Assembly: GCA_000017645.1 (NCBI GenBank)
Contig: CP000781.1
Coordinates: 3,025,501-3,089,500, forward strand
Direction of reading: 5' to 3'
Length of the DNA stretch: 64,000 bases
From: Xanthobacter autotrophicus Py2
GTDB taxonomy: Bacteria > Pseudomonadota > Alphaproteobacteria > Rhizobiales > Xanthobacteraceae
The position numbers and the translations under genes were made by a program. Under the pieces are notes generated by a model that worked only from the letters and a program-made list of their open reading frames with translations, did not search any database and was not told the DNA's origin. Of the stretch, positions 30,644-39,802 are shown piece by piece; the first letter of the stretch is position 1; each line of letters opens with the position of its first letter.

Positions 30644-32278
30644 ATGGGTCATCTGGCGCGATGGAAAGCGGGTGCTGTGCTCGCGGTGGCGGCAGTTCTC
30701 GTGGCGGGGGCCGCCGGCGCTCAGCAGGCCGGGGACACGCCGAAGCGCGGCGGCACGCTGTCTGCCATCATCCAGCCCGAGCCCGTCATTCTCACCGCCG
30801 CGCTCAATACGGCGGCGCCCACCGGCATCGTCACCGGCTCCATCTTCGACGGCCTCGTGGACTATGATTCCAACCTCAGGCCGGTGGCGGCCCTGGCCGA
30901 GAGCTGGGAAACTGCGAAGGACGGCCTCACCTTCACCCTGCATCTGCGGGGCGGGGTGAAGTGGCACGACGGCAAGCCCTTCACCTCCGCCGACGTGAAG
31001 TGGACGCTGGAGGAGGTGTGGAAGAAGATCCACCCCCGCAACCAGGCCATCTTCGCCAAGGTCACCTCGGTGGACACGCCGGACGACCGCACCGTGGTGC
31101 TGCACCTGAGCCAGCCCTCGGTGGCGATCCTGTCCTCGCTGAATTCCAACGGCGCCCAGGTGCTGCCCAAGCATCTCTACGAGGGCACCGACATCCTCAA
31201 CAATCCCTATAACAACAAGCCGGTGGGTACCGGGCCGTTCGTCTTCAAGGAATGGAGCCGCGGGAATTACATCGTGCTTGAGCGCAATCCCGAATACTGG
31301 GACAAGGGCAAGCCTTACCTCGACCGCGTGGTGTTCCGTGTGATCCCCGACGCCGCCGCGCGCTCCGCAGCGCTGGAGAAGGGCGAAGTGCAGTGGGGCG
31401 TGCTGAGCCCGGTGCCGCTGAAGGATGCCGAGCGCCTTGTCAGGCTGCCCAACCTTCGCGTTTCCACCGAAGGTTATGAGTGGCTCTCGCCCTGGCTGTT
31501 CGCCGACTTCAACGTGGAGCGCGGCCCCCTCAGGGACGTGAAGGTGCGCCAGGCGCTGGCCCAGGCGGTCGACCGCAACGCCATCGCCAAGGTGGTGTGG
31601 TTCGGCTTCGCCAAGCCCGCGACCAGCCCCATCCCCTCTACTCTGGCCGCGTTCCACGATGCCGGCGGCATCGCCTATGACTACGACCCCAGGAAGGCCG
31701 AGGCGCTGCTGGATGCGGCTGGTTACAAGCGCGGCCCGGACGGCACCCGCTTCACCCTCGATATCGACTACATTCCCTATGGCGACGACTTCAAGCGTAC
31801 CGCCGAATACCTGAAGCAGGCGCTGAAGCGGGTGGGCGTCGAGGCCAATGTCCGCTCGCAGGACACCGCCGCCTTTACCCGCCGCGTCTATGGCGATCGC
31901 GACTTCGACATCTCCATCACCTGGTTCGCGGCCTTCTCCGATCCGCAGGTGGGCGTGAACCGCGCCTACTGGTCCGGCTCCGTCGGCAAGAACATTCCCT
32001 GGACCAACGGCTCGGGCTATCGCAACGACAAGGTGGACGCGCTGATTTCCGCCACCCAGGGCGAGGCCGATCCGGAAAAGCGCATCCAGCTGTTCAAGGA
32101 CCTGCAGAAGACCGTTCTGACCGATCTTCCCACCCTTCCGCTGGTGGAGCTGAAGTTCTTCACCGTGGAGGCCGCCAATCTCAGGCATCCCAAGGTCCGC
32201 GGCGACCAGGTGTACGGCTCGTTCCGCGACTTCTGGATCGATGACGCAAAGGTAGCCGACGCGCCGAAATCCAACTGA
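30644..32278 (+). CDS. Family 5 ABC substrate-binding protein (first paralogue)
   Basis: A peptide/opine/nickel-type periplasmic binding protein (SBP_bac_5), 544 residues. Sec-type signal peptide ends near GAAGAQQ; the domain I signature RGGTLSAIIQPEPVILTA and the WHDGKPFTSADVKWTLE block are characteristic. ATG 30644 was chosen because GGAG precedes it by 7 bases; ATG 30629 or TTG 30617 would add a few residues before the signal. The next gene encodes a close paralogue, and permeases and ATPases follow, so this is one importer with two binding proteins. A tripeptide, glutathione or organosulfur ligand is possible; the sulfur context is inference. Confidence 0.88.
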   Translation: MGHLARWKAGAVLAVAAVLVAGAAGAQQAGDTPKRGGTLSAIIQPEPVILTAALNTAAPTGIVTGSIFDGLVDYDSNLRPVAALAESWETAKDGLTFTLHLRGGVKWHDGKPFTSADVKWTLEEVWKKIHPRNQAIFAKVTSVDTPDDRTVVLHLSQPSVAILSSLNSNGAQVLPKHLYEGTDILNNPYNNKPVGTGPFVFKEWSRGNYIVLERNPEYWDKGKPYLDRVVFRVIPDAAARSAALEKGEVQWGVLSPVPLKDAERLVRLPNLRVSTEGYEWLSPWLFADFNVERGPLRDVKVRQALAQAVDRNAIAKVVWFGFAKPATSPIPSTLAAFHDAGGIAYDYDPRKAEALLDAAGYKRGPDGTRFTLDIDYIPYGDDFKRTAEYLKQALKRVGVEANVRSQDTAAFTRRVYGDRDFDISITWFAAFSDPQVGVNRAYWSGSVGKNIPWTNGSGYRNDKVDALISATQGEADPEKRIQLFKDLQKTVLTDLPTLPLVELKFFTVEAANLRHPKVRGDQVYGSFRDFWIDDAKVADAPKSN

Positions 32279-32294
32279 GTTTCTCCCGGAACTT

Positions 32295-32327
32295 GGCCGT
32301 CCCGGTTCGCCCGGACGGCCCCTTCTT
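32295..32327 (+). terminator. Intra-operon hairpin after the first binding-protein gene
   Basis: GGCCGTCC / GGACGGCC arms, 10-base loop, then CCTTCTTTC. It lies in the 68-base spacer between the two binding-protein genes. Such a partial terminator or mRNA-stabilising stem typically raises the ratio of binding protein to membrane components. Confidence 0.6.
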
Positions 32328-32346
32328 TCATGTCCGAGACACCGCC

Positions 32347-33981
32347 ATGGCTTCCTTTTCCCGCCGCCAATTCCTTGCCGCCGCCTCGGCCCTCGCGCTC
32401 GCCGCGGCGGTCGGCCCGACGAACCTCCAGGCCGCTGCCGATGGCCCGGTGCGGGGCGGGACCCTCTCCATCATCCTCCAGCCGGAGCCGGTGACCCTCA
32501 CGCCGGTGGCCAATGTCGCCCAGCCGACCCAGGTGGTGGCGGGCAATGTCTTCGATGGCCTCGTCACCTACGGCTTCGACCTGAAGCCGGCGCCCCAGCT
32601 GGCGGAAAGCTGGGAGGTGGCGCCCGACGGCCTCACCATCACCTTCCACCTGCGCAAGGGCGTCACCTGGCACGACGGCAAGCCGTTCACGGCCAACGAC
32701 GTGAAATGGTCGCTGGAGAATGTGTGGAAGACCATCCACCCGCGCAACAAGGCGCTGTTCGAGAACGTCTCCGCCGTGGAGATCCCGGACGACCACACGG
32801 TGGTGTTGAAGTTCTCCAAGCCGTCGCTGCCGATCTTCTCCGTGCTCAACGGCGTCGGCGCACCGATCCTGCCGAAGCACCTTTATGACGGCACGGATAT
32901 TCTCAACAATCCCTACAACAACAAGCCGGTGGGAACCGGGCCGTTCGTCTTCAAGGAATGGCGCAAGGGCGAATACCTCGTGCTCGAGCGCAACCCCGCT
33001 TATTGGGATGCCGGCAAGCCTTATCTCGACAAGCTGGTGTTCCGCGTCATCCCCGATGCGGCGGCCCGCGCGGCGGCCATCGAGAAGGGGGAGGTGCAGT
33101 ATGCGCCGTTCAATCCCGTGCCGTTCCGCGACGTGGAGCGCCTCGCGGCGTTGCCCAACCTGAAGGTGGAGACGCGCGGCTATGAATGGCTGTCGCCGGT
33201 GCTCTATTTCGACCTCAACGTGGAAAACCCTTATCTGAAGGACGTGCGGGTGCGCCAGGCCATCGCCCATGCGGTGGACAAGGCGGCGCTGTCCAAGGTG
33301 GTGTGGTTTGGCTACGGCAAGCCCGCCGTCAGCCCCATCCCCTCCACGCTCACCGCCTTCCATGACCCGAGCGTGCCGACCTATCCGTTCGATCCGAAGA
33401 AGGCCGAGGCTCTGCTGGACGAAGCCGGCTTCAGGCGCGGGCCGGACGGGGTGCGCTTCGCGCTCACCCACGATTTCCTGCCCTATGGCGACGATTATCG
33501 CCGCACCGGCGAGTTCCTGAAGCAGGCGCTGAAGCGCGTGGGCATCGAGGTGGCGATCCGCGCCCAGGACAGCGGCGCCTTCATCAAGCGCGTCTATGCC
33601 GACCGCGACTTCGACATCTCCTCCTCCTACAACGCCGCCTTCCCCGATCCGCAGATCGGCGTCGTACGCGAATACTGGTCCGGCTGGCTGGGCACCAAGA
33701 CGCCGTGGACCAACGGCTCCGGCTATCGCAATGCGCAGGTGGATGCGCTCATCGAGAAGGCGGCCGTGGAGGGCGATCCGCAAGCCCGCGCTGCCGCGTT
33801 CCGTGCCTTCCAGCAGATCGTTCAGCGCGATGTGCCCACCCTGCCGCTGCTGGAGCTGAAGTTCTTCACCGTCCACGCCGCCAACCTCAAGGGCGCGGTG
33901 GAGCAGGGCGACCAGGTCTATTCCTCGCTCCGCAACGCCTGGTTCGATGGGCCCAACGCCGACGCGCCGAAGGGGAACTGA
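32347..33981 (+). CDS. Family 5 ABC substrate-binding protein (second paralogue, Tat-exported)
   Basis: A 544-residue SBP_bac_5 protein closely similar to its upstream neighbour (shared segments DILNNPYNNKPVGTGPFVFK and PWTNGSGYRN). Unlike the first, it has a twin-arginine signal (FSRRQFLAAASALALAAA). Domain I signature RGGTLSIILQPEPVTLTP, WHDGKPFTANDVKWSLE. ATG 32347 sits directly after the intra-operon hairpin. Two paralogues with different export routes in one importer suggest two ligand specificities or a duplicated module. Confidence 0.9.
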   Translation: MASFSRRQFLAAASALALAAAVGPTNLQAAADGPVRGGTLSIILQPEPVTLTPVANVAQPTQVVAGNVFDGLVTYGFDLKPAPQLAESWEVAPDGLTITFHLRKGVTWHDGKPFTANDVKWSLENVWKTIHPRNKALFENVSAVEIPDDHTVVLKFSKPSLPIFSVLNGVGAPILPKHLYDGTDILNNPYNNKPVGTGPFVFKEWRKGEYLVLERNPAYWDAGKPYLDKLVFRVIPDAAARAAAIEKGEVQYAPFNPVPFRDVERLAALPNLKVETRGYEWLSPVLYFDLNVENPYLKDVRVRQAIAHAVDKAALSKVVWFGYGKPAVSPIPSTLTAFHDPSVPTYPFDPKKAEALLDEAGFRRGPDGVRFALTHDFLPYGDDYRRTGEFLKQALKRVGIEVAIRAQDSGAFIKRVYADRDFDISSSYNAAFPDPQIGVVREYWSGWLGTKTPWTNGSGYRNAQVDALIEKAAVEGDPQARAAAFRAFQQIVQRDVPTLPLLELKFFTVHAANLKGAVEQGDQVYSSLRNAWFDGPNADAPKGN

Positions 33982-33984
33982 GGC

Positions 33985-34953
33985 GTGGCTCGATACCTGA
34001 AGCGGTCGCTCGGGCAGATTGCCTTCGTCATCCTCGGCATCGCCATCATCAACTTCTTCCTGCTGCGCCTCGCGCCGGGCGATGCGGCGCAGGTGATGGC
34101 GGGGGAGGCGGGATCGGCGACGCCCGAATACATGGCGGCGCTCCGCCAGCAGTTCGGCCTCGACCAGCCGCTTTATGTGCAATTTCTTGCTTACCTGAAG
34201 AATCTGCTGACGCTCAACCTCGGCTATTCCTTCCGGCAGGGCATGCCGGTGTCGGAGCTCATCGCCCAGCGCCTGCCGGCGACCTTGCTGCTCATGGGAA
34301 CCTCCATCGCCTTTGCGGTCAGCGTCGGCGGCACGCTGGGGTTCCTCGCCGCGCGCCATGCCGGCAAGCTGGCGGACACGGTGATCTCCTCCGTCGCGCT
34401 GGTGTTCTACGCGACGCCGGTGTTCTGGATCGGCGTGATGCTGGTGGTGGTGTTCTCGGTGCTGCTCGACTGGCTGCCCGTGGGCGGCATGGCCAGCATC
34501 GAATCCGGCCTCACCGGGCTTGGCTATGCCGCCGATGTGGCGCGGCACCTCATCCTGCCGGCGTTGACGCTGGGCCTGTTCTATCTGGCCATCTACACCC
34601 GCCTCATGCGCGCCTCCATGCTGGAGGTCTACGGGCAGGATTTCGTGCGCACGGCGCGGGCCAAGGGGGTGCGGCCTCGGCGCATCGCCCTGCGCCACGT
34701 GCTGCGCAACGCGCTGTTGCCCATCGTGACCACGCTGGGCGTGCAGCTCGGCTCCATCCTCGGCGGGGCGATCCTGGTGGAGACGGTGTTTGCATGGCCG
34801 GGCCTCGGCCGGCTCGCCTTCGAGGCGCTGTTCCAGCGCGACCTCAACCTGCTGCTGGGCATCCTGTTCTGCTCGTCGGTGGTGGTGGTCATCGTCAATC
34901 TCGCGGTGGATCTCGCCTATACGGTGCTCGATCCGCGCATCGAGCTGAGCTGA
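33985..34953 (+). CDS. ABC importer permease (DppB/OppB type)
   Basis: Inner-membrane permease of the peptide/opine/nickel family, about 322 residues, GTG start 3 bases after the upstream stop. N-terminal helix, a periplasmic loop with LRLAPGDAAQVMAG (LAPGD is the family signature), and the EAA-type coupling motif in ARTARAKGVRPRRIALRHVLRNALLP. Six helices. Pairs with the permease at 34966. Confidence 0.92.
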   Translation: MARYLKRSLGQIAFVILGIAIINFFLLRLAPGDAAQVMAGEAGSATPEYMAALRQQFGLDQPLYVQFLAYLKNLLTLNLGYSFRQGMPVSELIAQRLPATLLLMGTSIAFAVSVGGTLGFLAARHAGKLADTVISSVALVFYATPVFWIGVMLVVVFSVLLDWLPVGGMASIESGLTGLGYAADVARHLILPALTLGLFYLAIYTRLMRASMLEVYGQDFVRTARAKGVRPRRIALRHVLRNALLPIVTTLGVQLGSILGGAILVETVFAWPGLGRLAFEALFQRDLNLLLGILFCSSVVVVIVNLAVDLAYTVLDPRIELS

Positions 34954-34965
34954 GGAGGTTTGACC

Positions 34966-35859
34966 ATGGCCCTCCTCGATTTCGCATCCCCGCCCGTGTC
35001 GTCCCAGACGACCGCCGACGCGCCCCGCGACACGCTGCTGCGCCGCTTGCTGCGGCGTCCCTCGGCGGTGACGGGGCTCATCATCTTCGCGCTCATCATC
35101 GCCATGGCGGCTTCGGCGGACATGGTCTATCCCGACGACCCGCTGGACATGGTGGCCCAGCCCTTCCTCTGGCCGGGGCAGCACGCGGCCTATCCGCTGG
35201 GCACCGACATGCTGGGGCGCGACATCGCCTCCGGCATCTTCCACGGGGCGCGGGTGTCGCTGCTCATCGGCGCGGTGGCGACGCTGGTGTCGCTGGTGAT
35301 CGGCGTCACCACCGGAGCGGTCTCGGGCTATTATGGCGGGCGCGTCGATGCCGGGCTGATGCGCGTCACCGAGCTGTTCCAGACGGTGCCGCCGTTCCTG
35401 TTCGCCCTCGCCATCGTGGCGATCCTGCAGCCGTCCATTCCCACCATCACCTTCGCCATCGGCATCACCGCATGGCCGAGCCTGGCGCGGCTGGTGCGCG
35501 CGGAGGTGCTGAAGCTGCGGCACGGGGAGATGGTGGCCGCCTCCATCGCGCTCGGCGCATCGGACGCGCGCATCATCCTCCTTCACATCCTGCCCAACAC
35601 GCTGGCGCCGGTGATCGTCTCCGCCTCCATCCTGGTGGCGAGCGCCATCCTCACGGAATCCTCCCTCGCCTTCCTCGGGCTCGGCGATCCCAACGTGGTG
35701 AGCTGGGGCGGCATGGTGGGGGCGGGGCGCGAGGTGCTGCGGACCGACTGGTACGTGGCGACGGTGCCGGGCCTCGCCATCGTCGCCGCCGTGCTGGCGC
35801 TGAACCTGCTCGGCGACGGCCTCAACGATGCCCTGAACCCCAAGGGGGCGCGGCGATGA
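34966..35859 (+). CDS. ABC importer permease (DppC/OppC type)
   Basis: Second permease, 297 residues. GAGGAGG lies 8 bases before ATG 34966. N-terminal cytoplasmic stretch, first helix ([21 protein letters not shown]), conserved [27 protein letters not shown] (GTDxxGRD signature), and the coupling helix [26 protein letters not shown]. Its stop overlaps the ATG of the next ATPase gene (ATGA), typical of one operon. Confidence 0.93.
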   Translation: MALLDFASPPVSSQTTADAPRDTLLRRLLRRPSAVTGLIIFALIIAMAASADMVYPDDPLDMVAQPFLWPGQHAAYPLGTDMLGRDIASGIFHGARVSLLIGAVATLVSLVIGVTTGAVSGYYGGRVDAGLMRVTELFQTVPPFLFALAIVAILQPSIPTITFAIGITAWPSLARLVRAEVLKLRHGEMVAASIALGASDARIILLHILPNTLAPVIVSASILVASAILTESSLAFLGLGDPNVVSWGGMVGAGREVLRTDWYVATVPGLAIVAAVLALNLLGDGLNDALNPKGARR

Positions 35860-36866
35860 GCGATCCCGTGCTCGCGGTGGAAAACCTGTCCATCGCCTTC
35901 GCCAGCGGGCGCACCACGCGCCGCGCGGTCCATGACCTGTCCTTCGCCGTCAACCGCGGCGAGACTCTGGCCATCGTGGGCGAGAGCGGCTGCGGCAAGT
36001 CCATCACTGCCCTGTCACTGCTCGGCCTCGTGCCCCCGCCGGGACGGATCGACGGCGGCCGCGTGCGGCTGGAGGGGCGCGATCTCGTGGCGCTTCCGGA
36101 GGCGGAGCTGCGCAAGGTGCGCGGCGCCCGCATCGCCATGATCTTCCAGGAGCCGATGACGGCGCTGAACCCGGTGCTCACCATCGGCGAGCAGATCATG
36201 GAGGCGATCCTCGAGCACGAGAAGGTCGGCCGCGCCGCCGCCCGCGACCGGGCCATCGCCCTGCTGGAGCGGGTCCACATTCCCGACGCCGGCCGCCGCT
36301 TCGGGGATTTCCCGCACCGGCTGTCCGGCGGCATGCGCCAGCGGGTGATGATCGCCATGGCGCTGGCCCTCTCGCCCGCCGTGCTGGTGGCGGACGAGCC
36401 CACCACCGCGCTGGATGTGACCATCCAGGCGCAGATCCTCGCCCTCATGGACGAGCTGAAGCGCGAGCACGGCACGGCGGTGGTGCTCATCACCCACGAC
36501 CTCGGCGTGGTGGCGCAGCATTCCGACCGGGTGCTGGTGATGTATGCCGGCCGCAAGGTGGAGGCCCGGGCCACGGCGGACCTGTTCGCCCGCCCCCTCC
36601 ACCCCTACACGCGCGGCCTCATCGCCGCCCGCCCACAACTCGGCGCCAGCGCGGCGCGCGGGCGACTGGCCGAGATCCCGGGCACCGTGCCGAGCCTTGC
36701 CGCCATGCCGGACGGCTGCGCCTTCGCCCCCCGCTGCGCCCACGCGGATGCGGCCTGCCGCGCGGAGATCCCCCCTCTCATGACCGTGGAGGGGGGCGCC
36801 GACGCCTGCCTTCGTTCGGGAGACCGTTATGTTGCAGAGCCTCGGCTTGAGCCGCTCTCAGCCTGA
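35856..36866 (+). CDS. ABC importer ATPase (DppD/OppD type)
   Basis: ATP-binding subunit of 336 residues. Walker A GESGCGKS, signature [16 protein letters not shown], Walker [13 protein letters not shown], and the C-terminal oligopeptide-transporter extension with the cysteine cluster [16 protein letters not shown] that in this family binds a [4Fe-4S] cluster. The ATGA overlap with the permease gene fixes the start; its own end overlaps the next ATPase by 38 bases. Confidence 0.94.
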   Translation: MSDPVLAVENLSIAFASGRTTRRAVHDLSFAVNRGETLAIVGESGCGKSITALSLLGLVPPPGRIDGGRVRLEGRDLVALPEAELRKVRGARIAMIFQEPMTALNPVLTIGEQIMEAILEHEKVGRAAARDRAIALLERVHIPDAGRRFGDFPHRLSGGMRQRVMIAMALALSPAVLVADEPTTALDVTIQAQILALMDELKREHGTAVVLITHDLGVVAQHSDRVLVMYAGRKVEARATADLFARPLHPYTRGLIAARPQLGASAARGRLAEIPGTVPSLAAMPDGCAFAPRCAHADAACRAEIPPLMTVEGGADACLRSGDRYVAEPRLEPLSA

Positions 36867-37848
36867 GCCCGTCCTCCAGCCGGTCCTCAAGGTGGAGGAC
36901 CTCTCCGTCCGCTTCCAGACCGCCCGGGGCACGGTGCAGGCGGTGAGCGGGGTGTCCCTCGCCCTCGCGCCGGGCGAGACCCTCGGCCTCGTGGGCGAGA
37001 GCGGCTGCGGCAAGTCCACCCTTGGCCGCGCCATCGTGCGGCTGATCGAGCCGGCGGGCGGCCGCATTCATCTCGCCGGGCAGGACATCACCCACATGCC
37101 CCGCCATCGCCTGCGCACGGCGCGGCGCAAGGTGCAGATGGTGTTCCAGGATCCCTTCGCCTCGCTCGATCCGCGCTGGACGGTGGGCGAGCTGATCGCC
37201 GAGCCGCTGCATATCCACGCCATCGGCACGCGGGAGGAACGGCGCGCCCGCGTCCGAGACCTGCTGCGCAAGGTGGGCCTGCCGCAGGACGCGGCCGAGC
37301 GCACGCCGCACCAGTTCTCCGGCGGCCAGCGCCAGCGCATCGGCATCGCCCGCGCGCTGGCGCTCGATCCCGAAGTGATAGTCCTGGACGAGCCGGTGTC
37401 CGCCCTCGACGTGTCGGTGCAGGCGCAGATCCTGAATCTGCTGTCGGATCTTCAGCAGGCGCTCGGCGTCGCCTTCCTCTTCATCAGCCACGATTTGTCG
37501 GTGGTGGAATATGTGAGCGACAGGGTGGCGGTGATGTATCTCGGCCGCATCGTCGAGATGGCGAACCGCGAAACCCTGTTCCGCGCGCCGGGCCATCCCT
37601 ACACCCGCGCGCTGCTCGACGCGGTGCCGCAGATCGGCGGGCCACGCAGCGCCACGGTGCCGCTCTCGGGCGACCTGCCCAGCCCCTATGCGCCGCCGCC
37701 GGGCTGTGCCTTTCACACCCGCTGCCGCCTCGCCCAGGCGCGCTGTCGCAGCGAGGCGCCGGTCCTGCGCCAAGTTGGGCCGGACCATCTCGGGTCGGGC
37801 CATGTGGTGGCCTGCCATCTCACTGAAGGGGGGCCCGCGCCGGCGTGA
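36829..37848 (+). CDS. ABC importer ATPase (DppF/OppF type)
   Basis: Second ATP-binding subunit, 339 residues, completing the heterodimeric importer. Walker [10 protein letters not shown]-loop QMVFQDPFASLDPRWTV, signature FSGGQRQRIGIARALA, Walker B VIVLDEPVSALD, H-loop FISHDLSVVEYVSD, and the C-terminal CAFHTRCRLAQARC cysteine cluster. ATG 36829 lies inside the preceding gene; a strong overlap implies translational coupling. Last gene of the importer operon. Confidence 0.94.
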   Translation: MLQSLGLSRSQPEPVLQPVLKVEDLSVRFQTARGTVQAVSGVSLALAPGETLGLVGESGCGKSTLGRAIVRLIEPAGGRIHLAGQDITHMPRHRLRTARRKVQMVFQDPFASLDPRWTVGELIAEPLHIHAIGTREERRARVRDLLRKVGLPQDAAERTPHQFSGGQRQRIGIARALALDPEVIVLDEPVSALDVSVQAQILNLLSDLQQALGVAFLFISHDLSVVEYVSDRVAVMYLGRIVEMANRETLFRAPGHPYTRALLDAVPQIGGPRSATVPLSGDLPSPYAPPPGCAFHTRCRLAQARCRSEAPVLRQVGPDHLGSGHVVACHLTEGGPAPA

Positions 37849-38142
37849 GCCGGCATGGGGAAAGCCGTCCGCTCGCCGGCCAGCCGCTGACCCATGGCCC
37901 GCAGCCCGCGCCGCGCGCGCCAGGGCCGGAGGGCGCCGGGCTGCCGCTGGAGGCTGGGGACACCGGCCTGCTCCATACAGCCGACGATGTGCGGCGCTCA
38001 CCCTACCAGCAGGTGGGAGATCGCCATGCCGCCTTCCGCCGTTTTCTGGATTGGGAGATCGCCCTCAGCCACCAGATCGACCGAGACGACACCGTGGCGT
38101 TCAAGCTCTTGCCCTGAGATTGGCTGTACGCCTGTTGCAAAG

Positions 38143-38176
38143 GACCCCGGAATGCTTTGGCATTCCGGGGTCTTTC
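38143..38176. terminator. Terminator between the importer operon and the convergent flavoprotein gene
   Basis: Perfect 13-bp stem GACCCCGGAATGC / GCATTCCGGGGTC with loop TTTG and TCTTTCGTTG after it. It lies in the 358-base gap 37849-38206; I see no convincing gene in the rest of the gap. Confidence 0.8.
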
Positions 38177-38206
38177 GTTGAGAGCGGCGACAAAGTGGGT
38201 GAGGGA

Positions 38207-39655
38207 TCAGCCTGCGACCGCCTCCGCGGTCTCGGTGGCGAGGGCGGCGGCGTAGGCCGCGCGGGGCAGGTCCTCTCCCACGGGGGCGAGAAAGCGGGCA
38301 AGGTGCAGCTCCCGGTCCTCCAGGAACAGGTCGCGGCCGACGGCTGCGACGAGGCGCGGCACGTTGTGGCGCAGGCTGGCGATGTCGCCCACCGGCCGCC
38401 CGGTGCTGGTCATGGCTGAGAAGGCGAGGAAGTGGATGTCGGCGAGAAATGCCGGGGCGTCCGCGTCACGGCCGACCAATTCGAAGCCGGGGCCGAGATA
38501 GGGCGCGGCGGCGAGCGCCTCGTCTTCCGCGCCGGCCGCCGCCACACGGTCGGACCAGCGGGCGATGGCGGGGGCAAAGTCGGCGAAAGCCGGCGTCAGG
38601 CGGGCATCGGTAAGATAGCCGGTGCCGGCGACCACGAAGTCCGCGTCATGGACCTGCCCCGATGCGGTGGTGATCCGCACCCCGTGCCCATGGGGCGCCA
38701 CCTTGCGCCAGCCGGCATCCAGATGAATGCGGAAATTGGGGAATGCCACCGCCCGCCGCACCGCCGGCAGGGGCGGGAACGAGGCGCGGCGGCGGAAATG
38801 CCGCATCACCTGCCAGCGCTCGTCGTCCGCCAGCGCGTAGAAATGCTCCCAGGCGCCGAAGAAGGAAAACGGCTTCATGGCGGAGCCGCGGGCAAGGTCC
38901 GAACCCCTGGAGAACAGGTCCACCGCGCGGGCGCCGGCCTCCAGCAGCGCGCCCGCCGCATCGAAGGCGGATGCCGCCGAGCCGAGGATGGCGACCCTTT
39001 TCCCCGCCAGCGCGGCCGGGTCCAAGGTGTGGGTGTGGGCGTAGAGATGGGGCGACAGGTTCTCGCGAAGGACCGCCGGGATGAGCGGCCCGCCCGAGCC
39101 GGCAATGCCGGTGGCGATCACCAGCTTGCGCGTGGTTTCCGTGAAGGTCCGTCCGCCTTCGGCGAAATGGAGCCGGAGATGGCCGTCCTGCGGTTCCACC
39201 TGCACCAGCGCGACGCCGTTGCGCACCGCGATGGCGGCGGCGGAGCGGAACCAGTCCACATACTCCGCCCACACCGTGCGAGGAATCTCGCGCAGCTCCG
39301 CATAGGCCGCAGTGCCGTAGGCGGCCTCGTAATAGGCCTGGAAGGAGAGGCCGGGCAGGCCGAGCTCAGGTCCCGGCGGCACCCGTGGGGTGCGCAATAC
39401 ATTCATGCGCGCGGGGCCGCGCCAGATGCCTTCCGCACCGAGCGGGGCGGCATCCACCACGCTCACCCGGCCGATGCCGGCCCGCTTGAGGCCGAAGGCG
39501 ATGGAAAGCCCGCTCTGCCCCGCGCCCACCACGACCACGTTGTGATCAGTGCCCGGCGCGGGTGGCACCCAGTCGGTACCGGTCTCGCCGATGAACTCCA
39601 GATCGCGCCGGGCCGTTTCCGCAAGGCGTGTCAGGGCGTCGTGGGGGGTGGACAT
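38207..39655 (-). CDS. NAD(P)/FAD-dependent monooxygenase-like oxidoreductase
   Basis: A 482-residue flavoprotein. N-terminal FAD fold VVVVGAGQSGLSIAFGLKRAG; a second Rossmann motif VAILGSAASAFDAAGALLEAGA, and the ATG motif VIATGIAG and VVAGTGYLTDARL. This two-dinucleotide architecture resembles flavin-containing/Baeyer-Villiger-type or L-ornithine-N5-type monooxygenases; SNO-type enzymes would be relevant to hydroxamate siderophores but the flanking genes point to sulfur metabolism. The ATG at 39655 and its minus-strand neighbour (DszC-like) suggest co-function in oxidising organosulfur compounds. Substrate uncertain. Confidence 0.75.
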   Translation of the reverse strand: MSTPHDALTRLAETARRDLEFIGETGTDWVPPAPGTDHNVVVVGAGQSGLSIAFGLKRAGIGRVSVVDAAPLGAEGIWRGPARMNVLRTPRVPPGPELGLPGLSFQAYYEAAYGTAAYAELREIPRTVWAEYVDWFRSAAAIAVRNGVALVQVEPQDGHLRLHFAEGGRTFTETTRKLVIATGIAGSGGPLIPAVLRENLSPHLYAHTHTLDPAALAGKRVAILGSAASAFDAAGALLEAGARAVDLFSRGSDLARGSAMKPFSFFGAWEHFYALADDERWQVMRHFRRRASFPPLPAVRRAVAFPNFRIHLDAGWRKVAPHGHGVRITTASGQVHDADFVVAGTGYLTDARLTPAFADFAPAIARWSDRVAAAGAEDEALAAAPYLGPGFELVGRDADAPAFLADIHFLAFSAMTSTGRPVGDIASLRHNVPRLVAAVGRDLFLEDRELHLARFLAPVGEDLPRAAYAAALATETAEAVAG

Positions 39656-39802
39656 GGCGGGTTCCTTGAATGGCCGAAGCTGCTTTGCGCTCCGGAGCGC
39701 GCGCCGACCTGCCTGACGGCGGGCAGATCGGATGACGCACGCCCCTGTCTGATGGTGAGAGAGGATGAGACGGTTCGGAACGGGCGCGGGGCGCCGTTCC
39801 GC

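Noticed and set aside
32017..35586. Very long minus-strand open frame (over 1100 codons) opposite the importer genes
   Set aside because: It is antisense to two binding-protein genes and two permeases with strong family matches; the frame is open only because of the high GC content and codon bias of those genes.
37845..38117. 90-codon GTG frame directly after the last importer ATPase (GTGA overlap)
   Set aside because: The overlap looks coding-like, but the translation has no recognisable domain, is rich in Pro/Gly/Arg as in non-coding GC-rich DNA, and the following terminator lies beyond it. Kept out for lack of support.
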